Under the pieces are notes generated by a model, which had not been told where the DNA came from, did no database searches, and worked only from the letters and a program-made list of their open reading frames with translations. A stretch of DNA of 64,000 bases from Sphingomonas insulae. GTDB lineage: Bacteria; Pseudomonadota; Alphaproteobacteria; Sphingomonadales; Sphingomonadaceae. Positions within the stretch are counted from its first letter, which is position 1; every line of letters begins with the position of its first letter. Shown here piece after piece: positions 61,134 to 64,000 of the stretch. Location: NCBI RefSeq assembly GCF_010450875.1, contig NZ_CP048422.1, positions 2,639,001 through 2,703,000 on the forward strand. The letters are read 5' to 3'. Made by a program: the position numbers and the translations under genes.

Positions 61134-61316
61134 ACCACTCTCCCTCCGGCCCCTTTTCGAACCCAGGGCCGCCCCCAAATGGTGAAGGCGCCTATAATCG
61201 TGCGCGTAGGGAACCACAAGCGATCAGAGTTGCCGAATCATACAAAGATGCGACCTTTTATTGCGATTTGCGTCCTTTATGTACTACGCGCGGCGGAATG
61301 GCATGCCGGAGAGTGG

Positions 61317-61324
61317 TTAACCAT
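61317..61324 (+). promoter_or_regulatory. CtrA-type half-site TTAACCAT
   Basis: Exact match to the alphaproteobacterial CtrA half-site, about 200 bases ahead of the serine-rich protein gene. Inference only. Confidence 0.4.
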
Positions 61325-61409
61325 GCTGTCGCGTTGTGTTCCAGTCTGGCACGTTAACGTCGATCGCCCCACCTGAAACCGTGGAAAAGCGCGCCATCCG
61401 GCAAAGATC

Positions 61410-61417
61410 ATGGTTAA
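61410..61417 (-). promoter_or_regulatory. Second CtrA-type half-site TTAACCAT, inverted
   Basis: Reverse-strand exact match 93 bases from the first. It is followed by another TTAA 11 bases on, so it is not a canonical full site. Confidence 0.4.
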
Positions 61418-61522
61418 CACGCTTGCGCTTAATGGTTTGTTTTGCACTTGGTCCCATAGCAGGGAGGCTCTGCTCGCACCGGACGTCCGGGGCAGTGGCG
61501 CCGGCAACGAGAAAGTGACGTT

Positions 61523-62515
61523 ATGTCCGTACGGATGGCATTGGCAAAGTTGTGCGCCTGCGCATGTGGGGGTGCATTGATCGGCGGCGGCGCCGTCCAT
61601 GTCGCCGAACGTCCGAACCGCCCGACATACGTCAAGCAGGCGAAGAAGCGTGTCGTGGTCCGCCGGCAGGTCGCCGCCGTGCATCGCAGTGCGCGTCGCC
61701 GGATCGTCACCACCACCACTACGGCCTGTGCGCCGACGGTTGTCACCGTCGCCAGCCAGGCGGCCCCCGTACCGGTGCCCCTGCCCGCCGCCGAAGGGTT
61801 CGTCGGCGGTGGCGGCGGCGGCGTTCCGGTCGTCGTCGGCGGTAGCGGCGGCTGGGGTGGCGGTTTCGGCGGCGGGTTCGGTGGCGGCTTCTTCGGTGGC
61901 GGATCGTCCGGGTCGAGCGGCAGCATCGTGATCTCGTCCACCTCCAGCGGCGGCTCGTCCTCGACGTCCTCGGGCGGTTCGTCGACATCGTCCGGCGGTT
62001 CGTCGTCGTCGACCTCGAGCGGCGGCTCGTCGACCTCGACCGGAGGCGTCAGCAGCACGTCATCGACCTCGAGCGGCAACGTCAGCAGCACGTCGTCTTC
62101 GGGCAACGTCAGCAGTACATCGTCGTCCAGCGGCAACGTATCGTCCTCGTCCAGCGGCAACGTCTCCAGTTCGTCGAGCGGCAACGTATCGTCCTCGACG
62201 TCGTCCTCGTCCTCGTCCAGCGGTAACGTCTCGTCCTCGTCGAGCAGCAGCGGTTCGTCGTCGGGCTCCAGTTCGACCTCGTCGAGCAGCTCGTCCTACG
62301 GATCGAGCTCGAAGGGATGGAGCACCAGCGGTGGCTGGTCGTCGAACGGTGGCTGGACCTCCAGCGGCCATCACGGCGGCCCGCCTCCCGGCCCGCCGGG
62401 ATCGTCCGGCGGGCCGCCCGCACCGGTACCGGCCCCGCCGATGGTCCTGCTGTTCGGCGCCGCTGCCGCCGCGCTCGTGGCGCGCAAGCGACTGGCCAGA
62501 CCGCAGGCCGCCTGA
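61523..62515 (+). CDS. Serine/glycine-rich exported protein with PEP-CTERM-like sorting signal
   Basis: A 330-aa low-complexity protein. The first ~30 residues form a short hydrophobic segment (AKLCACACGGALIGGGAVHVA), then a basic stretch (about 37-65), a Gly-rich run and a Ser/Thr/Gly-rich region (about 131-285) with six SGNVSS units. The C-terminus (PAPVPAPPMVLLFG then Ala-rich helix and RKRLARPQ) has the layout of a PEP-CTERM sorting signal: proline-containing motif, hydrophobic helix, basic tail. Such proteins are anchored and exported by exosortase, which is not in this window. Function unknown, probably cell-surface or matrix. Confidence 0.8.
   Translation: MSVRMALAKLCACACGGALIGGGAVHVAERPNRPTYVKQAKKRVVVRRQVAAVHRSARRRIVTTTTTACAPTVVTVASQAAPVPVPLPAAEGFVGGGGGGVPVVVGGSGGWGGGFGGGFGGGFFGGGSSGSSGSIVISSTSSGGSSSTSSGGSSTSSGGSSSSTSSGGSSTSTGGVSSTSSTSSGNVSSTSSSGNVSSTSSSSGNVSSSSSGNVSSSSSGNVSSSTSSSSSSSGNVSSSSSSSGSSSGSSSTSSSSSSYGSSSKGWSTSGGWSSNGGWTSSGHHGGPPPGPPGSSGGPPAPVPAPPMVLLFGAAAAALVARKRLARPQAA
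61920..62300 (+). repeat. Degenerate Ser codon repeats within the serine-rich gene
   Basis: The coding sequence repeats units such as AGCGGCAACGT followed by runs of TCG/TCC/AGC codons. Six copies of the SGNVSS-encoding unit are visible between about 62070 and 62235. The unit length varies, so it is an imperfect tandem array that could expand or contract. Confidence 0.75.
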
Positions 62516-62541
62516 TCGCGCCGTATCGGTGACCCGCATGA

Positions 62542-62577
62542 AAAAGGGCTGCCGGACCATGGTCCGGCAGCCCTTTT
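62542..62577. terminator. Bidirectional terminator
   Basis: A palindrome AAAAGGGCTGCCGGACC-AT-GGTCCGGCAGCCCTTTT has 17-bp arms, A-rich on one side and T-rich on the other, between the convergent serine-rich and host-attachment genes. Confidence 0.9.
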
Positions 62578-62591
62578 CGCGTGCCCGGTCG

Positions 62592-63053
62592 TCAGGCCGA
62601 ACGCAGCGCCTGTTCGATGTCCGGCACCGGATGCCCGGTCAGATCCTTGGCGAGCTCGCCCTTCAGCCGGTCGCTGACTTCCTTGTGATAATGCTTGCGC
62701 AATTCGCCCAGCGTCTTCGGCGGGGCGACGATGATGAGCGCTTCGAAGGCATTCGCAAGCGCGCGCCGCTTCAGCATGTCCGCCATGTCGGCGGCGAACC
62801 GGTCTTCTTCCTGCTGGTGATAGTCAGTTTCGCCCATCGATCCGCGCGAGGGTGCGAATTGCCCGTCGGCGCCGCTCCGGGTCGACGATGACGCGCCTGC
62901 CGCATCGGTCTTCTGGTCGCGATCGGCCGGGTTCACATGCTCCTCTGCATGCTCGACCTGCAGGTTGGGGAATTCGGCATCACCCTCGTTCCGGAAGAAC
63001 AGGGCCTTGCGGCCATCCGCTACCAGCACGAACGCATTGTGGGGAACCTGCAT
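62592..63053 (-). CDS. Host attachment family protein
   Basis: A 153-aa protein of the family named for Agrobacterium host attachment, structurally related to the eRF1 domain 1 fold (baeRF). It begins MQVPHNAFVLVADGRKALFFRNEGD, the family opening, and ends with ALIIVAPPKTLGELRKHYHKEV. A polar linker with Ser/Asp (about 48-72) separates the halves. Function is not known beyond the family name, and the protein is widespread in sphingomonads. It is convergent with the serine-rich gene and divergent from serS. Confidence 0.9.
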   Translation of the reverse strand: MQVPHNAFVLVADGRKALFFRNEGDAEFPNLQVEHAEEHVNPADRDQKTDAAGASSSTRSGADGQFAPSRGSMGETDYHQQEEDRFAADMADMLKRRALANAFEALIIVAPPKTLGELRKHYHKEVSDRLKGELAKDLTGHPVPDIEQALRSA

Positions 63054-63156
63054 CGTCGCTTACTCCTGATCGTTGCAATCGGGTGGTCAACGCCGTGGGG
63101 GGCGAGAGGGTTGCCCGCTTGCGCGAGCAGGAACGCCCGGCCATAGCCGCGGCACC

Positions 63157-64000
63157 ATGCACGACATCCGCGTCATCCGGGACGATCCCGCCGCCTTCGA
63201 TACCGCCCTCGCCCGTCGCGGCGTCGCCTCACCGGCCGCAGGGCTGCTGTCGCTCGACGATGCGCGTCGTGCCGCCATCGCCGCCGCGCAGGACGCGCAG
63301 ACCCGCCGCAACGACCTGTCGAAGCAGATCGGCCAGGCCAAGGCGCAGAAGGACGAACCGCGCGCGCAGGCGCTGATGGCCGACGTGGCGGCGCTCAAGG
63401 ATGCGCTGCCGGGGCTCGAAGCCGACGAAGCCGCGGCCGAAGCGGCGCTGAACGACGCGCTCGCCGCGCTGCCCAATCGCCCCGCACCCGACGTTCCGGA
63501 GGGCGAGGACGAAACCGGCAACGTCGTCATCCACCAGCGCGGCACGCCCGCCGCCTTCGCCTTCCCGGTCAGGGAGCATGACGCCATCGGCCCGGCGATC
63601 GGGCTCGATTTCGAGACCGGCGTCGCCATTGCCGGCGCGCGCTTCACGCTCGTCCGCGGCCCCGCGGCACGGCTGCAACGGGCGCTCGGCCAGTTCATGC
63701 TCGACACGCTGACGCAGCATCACGGCTATGAAGAGGTGGCACCGCCGCTGCTGGTGAAGGACGAGGCGGTGTTCGGCACCGGCCAGCTGCCGAAATTCGC
63801 CGAGGATCTGTTCCGCACCACCGATGGCCGCTGGCTGATCCCGACCGCCGAAGTGTCGCTGACCAACATCGTGCGCGAGGCGATCCTGTCGGCGGACGAA
63901 CTGCCGCTGCGATTCGCGGCGCTGACGCCATGCTTCCGATCGGAAGCGGGCGCTGCGGGTCGCGACACGCGCGGCTACATCCGCCAGCATCAGTTCGACA
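63157..64000 (+). CDS. serS: Seryl-tRNA synthetase, 5' part
   Basis: SerS charges tRNA-Ser. The gene is cut by the window end: 281 codons are visible from ATG 63157 (MHDIRVIRDDPAAFDTALARRG). The N-terminal coiled-coil arm (about 36-105) binds the tRNA variable arm. The class II catalytic core has the start of motif 2 in LTPCFRSEAGAAGRDTRG (about residue 260), with TAEVSLTNI as the serine-binding loop. The remaining C-terminal part, including motif 3, lies beyond 64000. Confidence 0.94.
   Translation, partial: MHDIRVIRDDPAAFDTALARRGVASPAAGLLSLDDARRAAIAAAQDAQTRRNDLSKQIGQAKAQKDEPRAQALMADVAALKDALPGLEADEAAAEAALNDALAALPNRPAPDVPEGEDETGNVVIHQRGTPAAFAFPVREHDAIGPAIGLDFETGVAIAGARFTLVRGPAARLQRALGQFMLDTLTQHHGYEEVAPPLLVKDEAVFGTGQLPKFAEDLFRTTDGRWLIPTAEVSLTNIVREAILSADELPLRFAALTPCFRSEAGAAGRDTRGYIRQHQFD

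Larger units (their letters stand above)
61134..61522. other. Intergenic promoter region between dksA and the serine-rich protein gene
   Basis: About 389 bases, AT-richer than the surroundings. It contains TTAACCAT half-sites at 61317 and 61410 (inverted), GTTAAC at 61353 and a GAATC (GANTC) site at 61235. No gene is seen; it must hold promoters for the two divergent genes. Confidence 0.7.

Noticed and set aside
61429..62184. Acidic Leu/Asp-rich protein on the minus strand (251 aa)
   Set aside because: It is the shadow of the Ser-codon repeats on the other strand. The regular LPLD pattern is a codon artefact.
61920..62300. CRISPR-like or satellite array
   Set aside because: Repeat units vary in length and encode Ser/Gly in one continuous frame. 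There are no unique spacers and no cas genes.

Overview
The window looks like a chromosomal segment of a sphingomonad (order Sphingomonadales, probably Sphingomonas or a close relative). The GC content is high. The order mdh-sucD-sucA-sucB-lpd, the nearly cysteine-free DksA, the DUF1465/RcdA-type protein with two YdcH-like peptides, and a serine-rich protein ending in a PEP-CTERM-like signal all fit that group. I see no tRNA, rRNA, CRISPR array, insertion sequence or prophage. This is ordinary core metabolism with accessory repeats and regulatory DNA between genes. 

Layout: 1-2140 holds an AlkA-type glycosylase and a frameshifted mntH. 2218-13040 is a tightly coupled glycogen cluster on the + strand, glgP-glgB-glgC-glgA-pgm-glgX, joined mostly by 4-base stop/start overlaps. 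13080-15286 is a TetR regulator with a GMC oxidoreductase. 15358-24012 (- strand) is a TCA operon: mdh, an unknown 164-aa gene, sucD, sucA, sucB, lpd and a small unknown gene. 24109-28368 (- strand) carries an acyltransferase, zapE, a hotdog thioesterase, sdhB and a ClpP-like protein. 28724-39852 is a fatty-acid beta-oxidation region: acyl-CoA dehydrogenase, two MerR regulators, hisI with a lipoprotein, fadD divergent from fadA-fadN, then a DUF2147 protein and FadL. 40025-43835 is a periplasmic molybdenum aldehyde oxidoreductase operon (paoABC type). 43807-54815 holds lipoproteins, a photolyase, a DHA2 transporter, LysR/glcB, an FMN reductase, a pirin, LysR and a nucleotide-sugar epimerase. 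54896-59029 is a pair of inverted MITE-like repeats around an M1 aminopeptidase and a nitronate monooxygenase. 59036-64000 holds RcdA-like, two YdcH-like, PilZ and DksA proteins, the serine-rich surface protein, a host-attachment-type protein and the start of serS. 

Two signals stand out. First, mntH, glgX and sucB are each broken by a single missing base in a G/C homopolymer, and the glgP start looks affected the same way. sucB is a core TCA gene, so indel errors in the assembly are more likely than real decay. Second, two ~150-160 bp elements at 54896-55055 and 58881-59029 share terminal inverted repeats and a palindromic core in opposite orientation, and look like a non-autonomous mobile or structural repeat. 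Further candidates are a LiuR-type operator in the fatty-acid region, a hairpin-rich leader or small RNA ahead of paoA, and CtrA-type half-sites ahead of the serine-rich surface protein. No wholly new multi-gene system is evident.
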